Both the position numbers and the translations under genes were made by a program. Under the pieces are notes generated by a model. That model had not been told where the DNA came from and did not search any database. It worked only from the letters and a program-made list of their open reading frames with translations. Below are positions 19,135 to 29,048 of a stretch of 64,000 bases of DNA, one piece after another. Source of the stretch: Maribacter antarcticus DSM 21422 (GTDB lineage: Bacteria; Bacteroidota; Bacteroidia; Flavobacteriales; Flavobacteriaceae); NCBI RefSeq assembly GCF_000621125.1, contig NZ_JHZC01000018.1, forward strand, positions 37,337 through 101,336. The letters run 5' to 3'. Within the stretch, counting starts at the first letter, position 1. Each line of letters begins with the position of its first letter.

Positions 19135-19350
19135 TTATTTGAACTTTATCAGTTCTTTAATCTTAATCGCTTTCTCAAAATGGTCTAGCTTATTTTCCAT
19201 AATCCACCAGTTGGCAACCTCCATTAAAAGTTCAGGATTATCATTTTTATTCTTAAAAAAAGCGTAGCATGACAGCCATACATTTTCGCCTTTTGATGAA
19301 ATTTTACGGTCACAAACTTCGATAATTCTTTCTCATATCTCTTTATTCAT
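19135..19350 (-). pseudogene. Small hypothetical protein with one nonsense codon
   Basis: The frame reads MNKEI, TGA, then ERIIEVCDRKISSKGENVW and continues open for 60 more residues (VANWWIMENKLDHFEKAIK, end LIKFK). A single TGA at codon 6, where Trp (TGG) would be natural, separates the start from a coherent, acidic/basic helical protein. It is not one of the domains I can name. It could be a recently inactivated gene, or translated from a later non-ATG start. Confidence 0.45.
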
Positions 19351-19377
19351 CCTTGTATTTTAAGGTACCCCCTTCAC

Positions 19378-19812
19378 CTATTTCCAGACATCCAAAGCCT
19401 CGTCTCGGAGCAATTGGGTCATTCTAAACTCGGTATGACGCAATTTGGAATCTATATTAAAAAATGATTTGGAATAAGTGAAGCCAAATTTTTGAGCGTC
19501 CTCAGCGGATGCACCATAGAAGATTTCTTTGAATTTTGCCCAATGACATGCTCCAAGGCACATCATACAAGGTTCACAACTTGTATACAAGATACAATCT
19601 TTAAGGTTATCCCTACCTATTTGACTGCATGCTACCTGAATGGCGAGCAGCTCCGCATGTTGGGTTAAGTCATCTCTTCCCCTAACTAAGTTATGTACCT
19701 CGCAGATAACTTCGTTGTCCCTAACTATTAATGCGCCAAATGAACCTCCCTCTTTTGAAACTCTTCCTTCCTTGGCTTTATTAATAGCTCTTCTTAAATA
19801 ACTTTCATGCAT
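19378..19812 (-). CDS. Nucleoside/guanine deaminase (CDA fold)
   Basis: 144 residues of the cytidine/deoxycytidylate deaminase superfamily. Zinc and catalytic residues are visible: HAE (residues about 52-54, TQHAELLAI) and PCMMC (about 79-83, SCEPCMMCLGACHWAK). The overall pattern (GGSFGALIVRD, then HAE, then YTSCEPCMMCLGA, then an aromatic C-terminus ending in VWK) matches the GuaD/nucleoside deaminase group, which hydrolyses guanine to xanthine or related substrates, rather than tRNA adenosine deaminase. It appears to be monocistronic. Confidence 0.88.
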   Translation of the reverse strand: MHESYLRRAINKAKEGRVSKEGGSFGALIVRDNEVICEVHNLVRGRDDLTQHAELLAIQVACSQIGRDNLKDCILYTSCEPCMMCLGACHWAKFKEIFYGASAEDAQKFGFTYSKSFFNIDSKLRHTEFRMTQLLRDEALDVWK

Positions 19813-20050
19813 TTATTTATTCTTTAATGAAATTTTAGCTTTCCAAAATACAACCTATGTTCCTGCTATAACCGGCTAATACATGGACTAAAATCAACAC
19901 TATTTCGAGTATTTGAACGGCTGATATAGTGGTTAGTCTCATGACAAAGTGTAATCGTAGCTATTTAAAATATAACCATTACACTATGTAATCTTCACTT
20001 TTAATTTTATGATATAAAGCCTTACTGAGAGTTACAAATGATACTATATT

Positions 20051-21331
20051 CTAGAACGTCACCTTCTCAACAGCGGCAATGGTCTCTTCTAAATCAGCAT
20101 AGCTTAATGCATCATTAAGAAAATAGCTTTCAAAAGCAGATGGAGGCAGGTATATTCCTTGATTTAGCATCCCGTGGAAATAGGTATTGAAACGTTCGTT
20201 ATTTCCCTTTACGGAAGATGCAAAATCTACTACAGGTTCGTCCGTAAAGTGCACTGAAATCATACTACCAAAACGATTAATTTGATGCGGGACTCCTTTT
20301 TTCTCCAAGGCTTTACCAATACCTTCGTGTAAAAAAGCTGTTTTTTTCGCGAGACTATCAAAAATTTCTGGATTGGTATTAAGCTCCGTCAACATGGCAA
20401 GACCAGCACTCATTGCTAAAGGGTTTCCACTTAAGGTTCCTGCTTGATACACCGGGCCGTCCGGTGCCAGATGATTCATAATTTCTTCCTTTGCGGCAAA
20501 AGCACCCACAGGTAATCCGCCACCGATGACCTTACCAAAAGTCACCATATCTGCAGCAACACCCAAGGCTTCTTGCGCGCCGCCTTTTCCTAATCGAAAA
20601 CCAGTCATGACTTCGTCAAAAATTAGTAGAATACGTTCCGCCGTGCATAATTCTCTTAGGCCTTTTATAAAAGCATCTGTTGGTACAATACAACCCATAT
20701 TTCCTGCTACCGGCTCAATTATTATAGCTGCAATCTCGCCTTTGTTAGCGTTTACCAAGGCGTTCACCTCTTCAAGGTTATTATACCCTGCCAACAAGGT
20801 ATCTTTCGCAGTACCTTGCGTAACACCCGGACTATTAGGACTACCAAAAGTTACTGCGCCACTACCCGCCTGTATTAAAAAGGAATCTGAATGCCCGTGA
20901 TAGCATCCGGCGAATTTTATGATTTTATCTTTTCCTGTATAGCCACGCGCCAAACGTACTGCGCTCATGCAAGCCTCCGTACCGCTATTTACAAAACGTA
21001 TCTTGTCAATATTTGGCACCATAGATACCGCCAACTTTGCCAACTCACTTTCAATCTCGGTAGGCATTCCAAAAGAAGTCCCCTTTTTGGCCTTGTCTAT
21101 AATAGCTGTTATAACCGGTTCATAAGCGTGACCTAAAATCATAGGACCCCAAGACGCTATATAATCAATTAGCTTGTTCCCATCTTCATCATATAAGTAG
21201 GCTCCTTTTGCTTCTTTTACAAAAATAGGGTCTCCACCTACAGCTTTAAAAGCTCTTACTGGTGAGTTGACACCACCAGGTATATATTTTTTAGCCTCTG
21301 CAAACAGGGCACTACTTCTTTTGTATATCAT
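20051..21331 (-). CDS. hemL: Glutamate-1-semialdehyde 2,1-aminomutase
   Basis: 426 residues, full length. It converts glutamate-1-semialdehyde to 5-aminolevulinate in tetrapyrrole synthesis. Class III aminotransferase features: VNSPVRAF near the N-terminus, [15 protein letters not shown] (about 120), FDEVMTGFR (about 240), and the PLP Lys in [16 protein letters not shown] (about 267), followed by [12 protein letters not shown]. It is the last gene of a tightly packed operon on this strand (4-base gap to the glucosaminidase gene). Confidence 0.97.
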   Translation of the reverse strand: MIYKRSSALFAEAKKYIPGGVNSPVRAFKAVGGDPIFVKEAKGAYLYDEDGNKLIDYIASWGPMILGHAYEPVITAIIDKAKKGTSFGMPTEIESELAKLAVSMVPNIDKIRFVNSGTEACMSAVRLARGYTGKDKIIKFAGCYHGHSDSFLIQAGSGAVTFGSPNSPGVTQGTAKDTLLAGYNNLEEVNALVNANKGEIAAIIIEPVAGNMGCIVPTDAFIKGLRELCTAERILLIFDEVMTGFRLGKGGAQEALGVAADMVTFGKVIGGGLPVGAFAAKEEIMNHLAPDGPVYQAGTLSGNPLAMSAGLAMLTELNTNPEIFDSLAKKTAFLHEGIGKALEKKGVPHQINRFGSMISVHFTDEPVVDFASSVKGNNERFNTYFHGMLNQGIYLPPSAFESYFLNDALSYADLEETIAAVEKVTF

Positions 21332-21334
21332 GAA

Positions 21335-22186
21335 TTACTTTTTCATTTGGGTCGTTTTGACCATCAACTTTTGACCTACAGAAAGATTGGCATCCCTCAG
21401 TTTGTTCAATTTCATTAACGCGTCAATAGAAACATAATATCGCTTGGAGAGGGAATACAAGGTATCTCCTTTTCTAACGACATGGACCGCTTTTTTTTCT
21501 GCAATAACAGGCATATTTTTTTTATAGACCGATTTGGAAACTCTAGTATCATATTGGTCTAATTGATGTTTTTCGATGAGGTAAATAAGCTTTTGTGGGT
21601 ATTTTTTATCGGTTGCATAGCCTGCTTTGCGCAGTCCTTTTGCCCAGTTTTTATAATCCGTAGTATCATAATCAAACAAAAAGGCATATCTACCGCGAGT
21701 AGAAAGAAAAATACTGTGGTCTCTATACGAATACATAGGATGATTATACTTTCTAAAGCACTCCCCTTTTGCATCGTCGTCATGAAAATCGTAATCGCCC
21801 TGCCAACCCGTATGGCATTTAATACCAAAATGGTTGTTGGTTTTCCTGGCCAATTCGCCGTTTCCAAAGCCGCTTTCCAAAAGTCCTTGTGCTAGCGTAA
21901 TACTCGCAGGAATACCATAAGCCTTCATTTCCAATTGAGCAATTTCAGAAAAGGTTGTAATATAGTCAGGTATATCTTCAATTTTAAAAATGACAAACTT
22001 ACCTGTATCTTGGGGTAAATCTACTTTACTCTCAGCCTTCGGGGCTTTAGAACTAGATTTTGTCTTCTGACGCTCGGTAAGTACATTTTTGGTCCTCATA
22101 GAGTCCGTGTACGCTTTTTTAGATTTACAACCTGTAAAAGAGACGCTTAAGACTAGCAGCAAGAGTAGAATTCTGTTATTTATCAT
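21335..22186 (-). CDS. Lipoprotein N-acetylglucosaminidase with LysM domain
   Basis: 283 residues. A lipoprotein signal (LLLLLVLSVSFTGC, Cys20) is followed by a mannosyl-glycoprotein endo-beta-N-acetylglucosaminidase-type (GH73) domain, with ITLAQGLLESGFGNGELA carrying the catalytic Glu, and NNHFGIKCHTGW. A C-terminal LysM repeat (RKGDTLYSLSKRYYVS to LSVGQKLMVK) binds peptidoglycan. It would cleave cell wall glycan at the outer membrane or periplasm. Its ATG overlaps the stop codon of the upstream gene by four bases. Confidence 0.93.
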   Translation of the reverse strand: MINNRILLLLLVLSVSFTGCKSKKAYTDSMRTKNVLTERQKTKSSSKAPKAESKVDLPQDTGKFVIFKIEDIPDYITTFSEIAQLEMKAYGIPASITLAQGLLESGFGNGELARKTNNHFGIKCHTGWQGDYDFHDDDAKGECFRKYNHPMYSYRDHSIFLSTRGRYAFLFDYDTTDYKNWAKGLRKAGYATDKKYPQKLIYLIEKHQLDQYDTRVSKSVYKKNMPVIAEKKAVHVVRKGDTLYSLSKRYYVSIDALMKLNKLRDANLSVGQKLMVKTTQMKK

Positions 22187-23106
22187 TCTAACAAAGGTAA
22201 ATTTTTCTTTTTTAGCACCGTATTCATTCCCTCAATTCCTTGAATTCCGCCTGTATGCACAGCCAAAATCTTCGTGCCTTCAGCAAAATTATCATTCTTA
22301 ATCATATGGTACAACCCAAATAGCATTTTTCCAGTATAAATGGGATCTAAGGGAATACCGGTTTCTGCCTTAAAATTATTAATAAACACCACTAATTCAT
22401 TCGTAATTTTAGCATAACCGCCAAAGTGATATTCTGTGATCAATCTCCAATTCTTCTTTATGGTAATTTGGCTAATAGTTTCCTTTATAAAACTCCCTTT
22501 TAAGGCAGAAAAGCCCAACACTTGTTGGTGTTGATGAGAGGAATTGATGAGACCGCCTACGGTTCCACCAGTGCCAACACAGGTACAGATGACATCAAAT
22601 TCTGAGTCCTGCGCTACCAAAATTTCTTCACAGCCTTTCACTGCCAAAGGGTTGGTGCCACCCTCTGGAATTAAATAAAAGTCTCCGTATTGCTTTTTTA
22701 ATTGCGTGATAAATTCTGTATTATCCTTTTCCTTGTAAGCTTGTCTGCTTACAAATTTAAACCGCATCCCATTTTCGTATGCTTGTGCTAAAGTTGGATT
22801 TTGATGCCAGTTATCTTGAAGCTCTTCTCCCCTAATTACGCCAATGGTTTTAATTCCTCGTTCCCTACCGGCAAAAGCAACAGCTGCGATATGGTTTGAA
22901 AAAGCTCCTCCAAAAGTAAGTAGTGTGCTACATCCTTTTTCTCGGGCAGCTTTTAAATTGTACTTTAATTTTCGATATTTATTTCCGGATATGAATGGAT
23001 GCAGTAAATCCTCTCGCTTTAAAGCTAGGATGATATTTTTTTCCTCGAGGATAGGAAGCTGTAGATATTGATTTATACTCTGCAAATTTAATGAATTCAG
23101 CCACAA
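22183..23106 (-). CDS. 1-aminocyclopropane-1-carboxylate deaminase/D-cysteine desulfhydrase family protein
   Basis: 307 residues of the fold-type II PLP enzymes. The PLP Lys is in SGNKYRKLKYNL (about residue 43) with TFGGAFSNH following; the phosphate-binding loop is TCVGTGGTVGGL (about 191). True ACC deaminases and D-cysteine desulfhydrases share these features, so the substrate is uncertain; in flavobacteria it is more often a D-amino acid or D-cysteine lyase. It overlaps the upstream gene by ten bases and the downstream gene by four, within the hemL operon. Confidence 0.88.
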   Translation of the reverse strand: MWLNSLNLQSINQYLQLPILEEKNIILALKREDLLHPFISGNKYRKLKYNLKAAREKGCSTLLTFGGAFSNHIAAVAFAGRERGIKTIGVIRGEELQDNWHQNPTLAQAYENGMRFKFVSRQAYKEKDNTEFITQLKKQYGDFYLIPEGGTNPLAVKGCEEILVAQDSEFDVICTCVGTGGTVGGLINSSHQHQQVLGFSALKGSFIKETISQITIKKNWRLITEYHFGGYAKITNELVVFINNFKAETGIPLDPIYTGKMLFGLYHMIKNDNFAEGTKILAVHTGGIQGIEGMNTVLKKKNLPLLE

Positions 23107-23441
23107 AGGTATTTAATAAAGCTGAACGATTTACGTTGGGAAAGGTAATCTGATTGGCTCTCGTTACTATAGGCTTCGCGCTCAAAGCTAATATTCTGGT
23201 AAGCACGGTAACTGTCCAAATACCAAATACTTCGAAGCAACCATTCTGAAATATAAAGTATGTAAAAGGGTAGGATAAGTAATTCTTCTTGTTGCCTTAA
23301 ATGAATTTTCTCGTGATTGATAAGAACGGTGTCCTCTTTAAACGCATCACTCTTTAGAAAAATAAATGGCCACAAAGAGAGCCCTACATAGTTTTTATAA
23401 AAGAAATGTTTAAAAACCAATATCATAGGCAATTGCTTCAT
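23097..23441 (-). CDS. Small membrane protein with HExxH motif
   Basis: 114 residues. LINHEKIHLRQQEE contains an HExxH zinc signature followed by a hydrophobic helix (LLILPFYILYISEWLLRSIWY) and the conserved segment AYQNISFEREAYSNE, in which a Glu could be a third ligand. This arrangement resembles the catalytic helix of M48/M56 membrane peptidases reduced to its core, and small proteins of this pattern are common in Flavobacteriia without known function. It is the first gene of the four-gene hemL operon. Confidence 0.8.
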   Translation of the reverse strand: MKQLPMILVFKHFFYKNYVGLSLWPFIFLKSDAFKEDTVLINHEKIHLRQQEELLILPFYILYISEWLLRSIWYLDSYRAYQNISFEREAYSNESQSDYLSQRKSFSFIKYLCG

Positions 23442-23675
23442 CTATTGAAACAAAGATAATTGTTAAATTTTTGACCGAAAAACATACTCGTTTTTCTTGC
23501 CAACAATCCCGACATACGGAATAACACCATAATTTACTCATAAAATTAACGCTCTACATAAGGTTATCAACAGAAAACGAGTAACTTTATTTCTGTTATT
23601 AAGGTAATGAAAGTAGAGAATTGACCTTTCCTGAACTATCACTCCGAATCATTTGGAACTACTCAACACGTTTAA

Positions 23676-23840
<165 letters not shown>

Positions 23841-23915
23841 ACATAATTATGTTCGGCATGATTTTTGGTGCCTTTTAATTGAAAAATAAAGAGTCCCCTA
23901 ATAAAAAAACAGTCT

Positions 23916-24503
23916 ATGAAAAAGCTAAAATTAATCCTATTACCTGTATTTGCCCTTGTATTTCTTAGTTCCTGTAACGCGGTGCGGGTACTATCCGATT
24001 ATGATGAAAAGGCCAATTTCAGTTCCTATAATTCTTATGCTTTTTACAAAACAGGCATAGATAAAGCCCAAATTTCAGATTTGGATAAAAAGCGAATTCT
24101 CAGAGCAATAGAGACAGAGTTGTCCACAAGAGGGTTCATTAAATCTGATAGCCCAGATATCCTAATTAATATCTTCACCAAAGAACAGGAACGTGTAGAT
24201 ATTTACAACAATAACTTTGGCATGGGCGGCTGGGGTGGTTTCGGAGGCTGGGGCATGGGAGGCCTTGGTTGGGGACCCGGACTTGGTTGGGGCTGGGGAG
24301 GCGGCAACTTCGTGAGTACAAGCACAGAAGGTTCTTTATATATAGATTTGGTAGATACTCAAAGCAAACAGCTGGTTTGGCAAGGAAAAGGGGAAGGCAC
24401 TTTAGCCAATACCAAAAATATTCAAAAGAAAGAACAGCGCATAAAAGAATTTGTTTCGCAGATTATGGAGCAATATCCGCCTAGCGGAGTTGCTACTAAC
24501 TAA
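23916..24503 (+). CDS. DUF4136 lipoprotein
   Basis: 195 residues. A lipoprotein signal (ILLPVFALVFLSSC, Cys20) leads into the DUF4136 fold: VLSDYDEKANFSSYNSYAFY at the start and GSLYIDLVDTQSKQLVWQGK near residue 140, characteristic of the family. Between residues about 98 and 127 lies a glycine/tryptophan-rich insert (GGWGGFGGWGMGG and onward) typical of flavobacterial members. It is presumably an envelope lipoprotein; no reaction is known. Confidence 0.93.
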   Translation: MKKLKLILLPVFALVFLSSCNAVRVLSDYDEKANFSSYNSYAFYKTGIDKAQISDLDKKRILRAIETELSTRGFIKSDSPDILINIFTKEQERVDIYNNNFGMGGWGGFGGWGMGGLGWGPGLGWGWGGGNFVSTSTEGSLYIDLVDTQSKQLVWQGKGEGTLANTKNIQKKEQRIKEFVSQIMEQYPPSGVATN

Positions 24504-24519
24504 GCGGACAACATAAGTA

Positions 24520-24562
24520 AAATCCAGCTTGTATCTTCAAATACAAGCTGGATTTTATTTTC
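24520..24562. terminator. Bidirectional terminator
   Basis: AAATCCAGCTTGTAT (24520-24534) pairs perfectly with ATACAAGCTGGATTT (24541-24555) around a 6-base loop, followed by TTATTTT; on the other strand the flank gives a weaker T-rich run. It separates the convergent DUF4136 and Lrp-type genes. Confidence 0.9.
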
Positions 24563-25029
24563 TACAATAGCGGGAAATGTTCGCTATTTTTGACCTCGTT
24601 CAACACAAAGGCGCTTTTTACTGCACCGATATTGGGGAGACTGGCTATTTTGGATTTTGCAAAATTATAATAAGCATCTAAATTTTTGACCGTTACCTTT
24701 AATAGAAAATCAAACTCCCCTCCTACTACATAGCAAGCCCTTATTTCTTTCAACTCTTGAATCCTTAAAAGAAAATCATCCATAAAGCTACCTTTTTGAG
24801 CCTCTAGGGAAACAAAGCTAAATACAGTGATACTCTCTTCAATTTTATCCGTGTTTAAAATAGCAACATAGCCTTTTATATACCTCTCCTTTTCCAATCT
24901 TTTTATCCGTTCATATACAGGAGTTTTGGTAAGTCCCAATTTCTCTGCAATCGTTTTTACACCCGTTTTTGCATCATTTTCTAAGATTTTCAATATTTGA
25001 CGGTCTATACTGTCTAAGTTTTCCGGCAT
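24562..25029 (-). CDS. Lrp/AsnC-family transcriptional regulator
   Basis: The start is set at ATG 25029 (MPENLDSIDRQILKILEN); a TTG 36 bases upstream is in frame but would give an atypical extension. The 155-residue product has the N-terminal winged helix (GVKTIAEKLGLTKTPVYERIKRLEKE, given here in outline) and the RAM ligand-binding domain (IRACYVVGGEFDFLLKV). It is divergent from the DUF3291 remnant and phhA, with an imperfect palindrome (TAGT-N5-ACTA) in the shared 140-base gap at about 25048-25060. It is a good candidate for an amino-acid-responsive regulator of phenylalanine hydroxylase (inference). Confidence 0.92.
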   Translation of the reverse strand: MPENLDSIDRQILKILENDAKTGVKTIAEKLGLTKTPVYERIKRLEKERYIKGYVAILNTDKIEESITVFSFVSLEAQKGSFMDDFLLRIQELKEIRACYVVGGEFDFLLKVTVKNLDAYYNFAKSKIASLPNIGAVKSAFVLNEVKNSEHFPLL

Positions 25030-25169
25030 ACTATTTCCTGTTTTGTGTAGTATTAAACTATACAATTTATACTATATTCCTTCATTTTATCAATTAAATA
25101 GGAATTATCACTGAAATTAAATCAATATAAACAAAACTAACCCTTATTAACTACCTTTAATAGAAATCG

Positions 25170-25651
25170 ATGTTTATCATGGACCGTCTTGCACAGGCTA
25201 ATATTTCACTTTTTAGCGCTCAGCTGAACGACCTAATAATGAAAGCGTTTGTAAATTTTTTGGAACCGGTAAATAAACGTAAAGAGGAAAGTCCTGGATT
25301 ACTATGGCGCTTAATAGACGAGGAATGGCGTTCCGCATCGTATATAGAATCACCCTTCAAAGATGAAATGATAGCTATTAATATAGGTGTATTGGAAGGC
25401 ATAGCGTTTTTTAAAAACTTTGTGTATGGCACCGTTCACAGTTATTTCCTTAAGAACCAGAAAAAATGGTTAGACCTTTCGAAACCCTCTCAATTTATTA
25501 TATGTGGATACCAGCAGGCGACGTACCCTCCTTGGAGCTAACCAAGGAAAAATTAGAACACTATCAAAAGTATGGGGAGACTCCTCAAGCATTTTCTATG
25601 CGCTCCCTGTTTGACGCCCAAGGCAACGCTGTTAAATTATCCGAATCATGA
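25170..25651 (+). pseudogene. DUF3291 protein broken by one frameshift
   Basis: The first frame runs from ATG 25170 or 25179 (MDRLAQANISLFSAQ) through FVNFLEPVNKRKEESPG to FVYGTVHSYFLKNQKKWLDL, then leaves the family sequence. The next frame picks it up as YYMWIPAGDVPSLELTKEKL and ends KLSES, the last bases overlapping phhA as ATGA. Removing one TA from TTATTATATG near 25497-25503 restores a single frame of about 160 residues, the usual length. It is therefore a one-event lesion (or a sequencing error). DUF3291 proteins have a ferredoxin-like fold of unknown role. Confidence 0.85.
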
Positions 25652-27402
25652 ACTACGAAAGCAACCCCATACTAGACAAACTTCCAAAGCATCTAAAACA
25701 ATACATAAAACCGCAAAATTATACTGACTATACAGCTGTGAACCAAGCGGTTTGGCGCTATGTGATGCGGAAAAATGTAGATTACCTGAGCCAAGTTGCA
25801 CATGGCTCATATATGGACGGACTAAAAAAAACAGGAATTTCCATAGATAACATTCCGAACATGTACGGTATGAATCGTATCCTAAAGGATTTGGGATGGG
25901 CTGCCGTTGCAGTAGATGGCTTTATTCCGCCAGCAGCATTTATGGAGTTTCAGGCGTACAATGTGCTGGTTATTGCTTCGGATATTCGCCAGCTAGAACA
26001 TATAGAATATACCCCTGCTCCGGATATTATTCACGAAGGTGCAGGACATGCACCTATCATTGCCAACCCAGAGTATGCTGAATATCTTAGGCGTTTTGGA
26101 GAAATTGGATGTAAAGCTGTGTCCAGTGCCAAGGATTTTGAACTCTACGAAGCGGTGCGTCACTTGTCTATCATTAAAGAAGCAAAAGGCACCGACCCTT
26201 TGGAAATAGAAAAAGTCGAAAAGCATATTGAAGTGCTTCAAAAAAACATGGGCGAGCCAAGCGAAATGGCGCTCCTAAGAAACCTACATTGGTGGACGGT
26301 GGAATACGGGCTAATAGGTTCGTTAGAAAATCCGAAAATATATGGAGCTGGATTGCTATCTTCCATTGGTGAAAGCGCTTGGTGTATGACAGACGAAGTT
26401 ATAAAAATTCCTTATTCTATAGCGGCAGCCCATACTGCTTTTGATATTACTAAACCGCAGCCACAACTGTTCGTAACGCCAGACTTTGCTTTCCTAAATC
26501 AGGTATTAGAGGATTTCACCAATACCATGGCCCTGCGAACGGGTGGACTCCAGGGTATCCAAAAATTGATACATTCCAAAGAGCTAGCCACCATAGAACT
26601 TAGTACGGGATTACAGGTCTCGGGAAATTTCGAGTATGTTATAGCGCACGAGGGACAGCCCGTTTATTTTCAGACAGTGGGCCGATCTGCTCTAGCATTT
26701 CATGAAAAAGAATTGGTTGGACAGGATACGAACAAACACACTACCGGATTTGGCTCACCAATAGGCCGCCTAAAAGGCATCAACATTGCCATTGAGGAAA
26801 TGAGTCCGAGAGACTTAAAGGCGTACAATATTTACGAAGGAGAAGTTATTTCCTTAGATTTTATAGGTGACATCAATGTAAGTGGAAAAATAATTACGGG
26901 GACGAGAAACCTACAAGGACAAATCATTCTCATCACTCTTGAGAACTGTTCCGTTACACATAAGGGAAAAATACTGTTTGAATCAAATTTGGAACCGTAC
27001 AATATGGTTATTGGAGAGCACATCGTCTCTGCTTATAACGGCCCCGCTGATATAAACAGTTTTGATCTTTTAGACCATGAACTAAGCAAAACGATTGCTA
27101 ACAAAGAGGATAACCCCGACAATCAAATAACGCTATACTACCAACAAATACGGGATTTTAGGGATGGGAAGAATACCACTATTTCAAGAAACAAGGTGTT
27201 TAAAAAAATAAAGGAGCGATTTCCCCAAGATTGGCTTTTATCCGTTGAATTATATGAATTGGCAATTACCAATGGGGATGCTGATTTCGCCTTAAATATC
27301 AAAAATTATTTAGAGCAAGTGAAGCACAATCAACCAAAACTGAGACATTTAATTGATAACGGTTTATCTTTAGTAGACAAGCCTTCAGTCACTACTGTTT
27401 AA
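25648..27402 (+). CDS. phhA: Aromatic amino acid hydroxylase (phenylalanine 4-monooxygenase type, long form)
   Basis: 584 residues. It hydroxylates phenylalanine to tyrosine using Fe(II), O2 and tetrahydropterin. The iron ligands are His129 and His134 in IHEGAGHAP and Glu219 in WTVEYGLIG. The catalytic domain occupies about residues 40-330. The remaining 250 residues are an extension found in Bacteroidota members, carrying the conserved segment TTGFGSPIGRLKG and no other recognised domain. The start codon overlaps the stop of the broken DUF3291 gene, so normal translation coupling may be disturbed by that lesion. Confidence 0.95.
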   Translation: MNYESNPILDKLPKHLKQYIKPQNYTDYTAVNQAVWRYVMRKNVDYLSQVAHGSYMDGLKKTGISIDNIPNMYGMNRILKDLGWAAVAVDGFIPPAAFMEFQAYNVLVIASDIRQLEHIEYTPAPDIIHEGAGHAPIIANPEYAEYLRRFGEIGCKAVSSAKDFELYEAVRHLSIIKEAKGTDPLEIEKVEKHIEVLQKNMGEPSEMALLRNLHWWTVEYGLIGSLENPKIYGAGLLSSIGESAWCMTDEVIKIPYSIAAAHTAFDITKPQPQLFVTPDFAFLNQVLEDFTNTMALRTGGLQGIQKLIHSKELATIELSTGLQVSGNFEYVIAHEGQPVYFQTVGRSALAFHEKELVGQDTNKHTTGFGSPIGRLKGINIAIEEMSPRDLKAYNIYEGEVISLDFIGDINVSGKIITGTRNLQGQIILITLENCSVTHKGKILFESNLEPYNMVIGEHIVSAYNGPADINSFDLLDHELSKTIANKEDNPDNQITLYYQQIRDFRDGKNTTISRNKVFKKIKERFPQDWLLSVELYELAITNGDADFALNIKNYLEQVKHNQPKLRHLIDNGLSLVDKPSVTTV

Positions 27403-28002
27403 GTTTCAACTCGCTAAAATTACCAATAGGAACATCTTCATAAACCAATACCCAGCCCATACTATTCGTCAAGATATAGAATTTTTGGAGTTCGCTCAGC
27501 AGTCTATTCTTTGCGTTTGTCTTTAGCGTTGATGTTTCTATCTTTTTAAGTAGGGAGGCTTTAACATTACGCTTTATCTGATTGTAATCTCCGGCATCAA
27601 AAGGGTTCAGGTAATCAGAAGTTACATTGTAATATTCAAAATCGGGATTCAGTTTTATCTCCGGTTCGGGAATGCTGCTTATGCGCACTTTTTTACTAAC
27701 TTGATTTATTTCAAAGCTTATTTTAGATAGGTCATAGGCAATAAACACATCTGTATTTACTACCACCAAAGCCTTTTTTCTGCGGTTATCAAAGGTCCAA
27801 ATAGTCCTTTGGATTCCATATAATTATAGACCTCAGTAAAATGGCCTTCAGTAACTATTAATTTAGAAACGTTATCTATTTGTTGCTGAATCAGCATAGC
27901 GTTTTCTTACAGAATTGCCTTGGCTTCCTTGTCATTAGCGCAAGTCCGAAAAACAAAAAAAACCGCTAATGCCGTTACAACACTTGTTAAAAATTTCTTC
28001 AT
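27392..28002 (-). pseudogene. DUF4230 protein with nonsense and frameshift lesions
   Basis: From ATG 28002: a membrane-anchor N-terminus (KFLTSVVTALAVFFVFRTC), then TAA at codon 32 (27907-27909), then ENAMLIQQQIDNVSKLIVTE leading to NYMESKG, a frameshift near 27795, and finally TFDNRRKKALVVVNTDV, FIAYDLSKISFEI and the C-terminal half of DUF4230. DUF4230 proteins are about 200 residues with an N-terminal helix, which the repaired frame would match. The 3' end overlaps the convergent phhA by 11 bases. Confidence 0.85.
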
Positions 28003-28018
28003 GTAAAACTACTCGTGT

Positions 28019-28981
28019 TCACAAACTAAATTCCATGAACGGAAATGCTTTCTTAATATCGTCTATTTTCTGTTGAAGGGAATTATGAAATTTCTGGTAC
28101 ACTACACTATTCGGGTCAAAAGGTCTGTGCTGAGCACCTTTTTGTACTTCCTCTATCTTTTTCATAGTTTCTTTGATATCATCAGATATCCAAACCCCTG
28201 CAAACTTTTCCCAAACATAGTCTATGGCCAATTGATTAGGGTGTACCATATCCCTTTCGTAAAAACGGTAGTCCCGTAGCTCATCCATAATCAACTCATA
28301 GGCCGGAAAATAAAAACCCTTGACTCTAAAACAGGAAACTTCCAACAATTGATGTACTGCCGTTATTAGGTGTGATTTACTTCTTTGATTTTCAACAAAA
28401 CCATCTTTAAGATGCCGTACAGGTGAAATCGTAACTATTAATTGTGCTTTTTTATTTATATTTTGAATTTGAGAAACTGTGCGCTGTAAGCTTGTAGCTA
28501 CTTCCGCAACAGTTAATAACCGCTTGTCAAATTCTTTTTGGGGGACTTTATGACAGTTGGCGACGGTTTTTCCCGTTTCTTTTTTCCGGTATACCCATGC
28601 TGTACCTAAGGTAATACTAATGTGTGTTGCCTTGCTTAGGCACTCCTCCGTATGAACAAGTTGAGCGTTTAGGTTTTCTACTAGTTTTTCTTTAGACACT
28701 TCACTTAAACTGCTATGGGCATCAAAACAATGCCAACGCTCATTTAAAAAAAACAGCTCCTCTTCTCTATAGTATTCTTTTTCGATAGCCCTTGTAACCA
28801 AATTCCCAATTGCATAAGGGTGGAAAAGAATTCCGAACGGATTTTGTAGCGTTTGGAATTTGAAATATTTGAGTTTAGCGCCAATGTTTTCTGAGAAACA
28901 AGAACCTAAGAGTAACAACTGACTAGTATAGTCTATTTGATTACCTGCTTTTGTTAATGGAATTTGGGTTTGGAGTTTCAT
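28019..28981 (-). CDS. GSCFA-domain protein
   Basis: 320 residues. The name-giving motif is LLLGSCFSENIG near residue 26, the nucleophile block of an SGNH-hydrolase-like fold; HYEKF-like and MVHPNQLAIDYVWEKF near residue 240 supply the terminal His block. GSCFA proteins occur throughout Bacteroidota; an acyl-ester hydrolase or transferase activity is likely but the substrate is unknown. It appears to be monocistronic between the DUF4230 remnant and alaS. Confidence 0.92.
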   Translation of the reverse strand: MKLQTQIPLTKAGNQIDYTSQLLLLGSCFSENIGAKLKYFKFQTLQNPFGILFHPYAIGNLVTRAIEKEYYREEELFFLNERWHCFDAHSSLSEVSKEKLVENLNAQLVHTEECLSKATHISITLGTAWVYRKKETGKTVANCHKVPQKEFDKRLLTVAEVATSLQRTVSQIQNINKKAQLIVTISPVRHLKDGFVENQRSKSHLITAVHQLLEVSCFRVKGFYFPAYELIMDELRDYRFYERDMVHPNQLAIDYVWEKFAGVWISDDIKETMKKIEEVQKGAQHRPFDPNSVVYQKFHNSLQQKIDDIKKAFPFMEFSL

Positions 28982-29048
28982 TCTATCAGTTTACAGTATG
29001 CAGTTTCAGTTGGCAGTATGGATTAAGACCAACTACAAGTTTCAGCTA

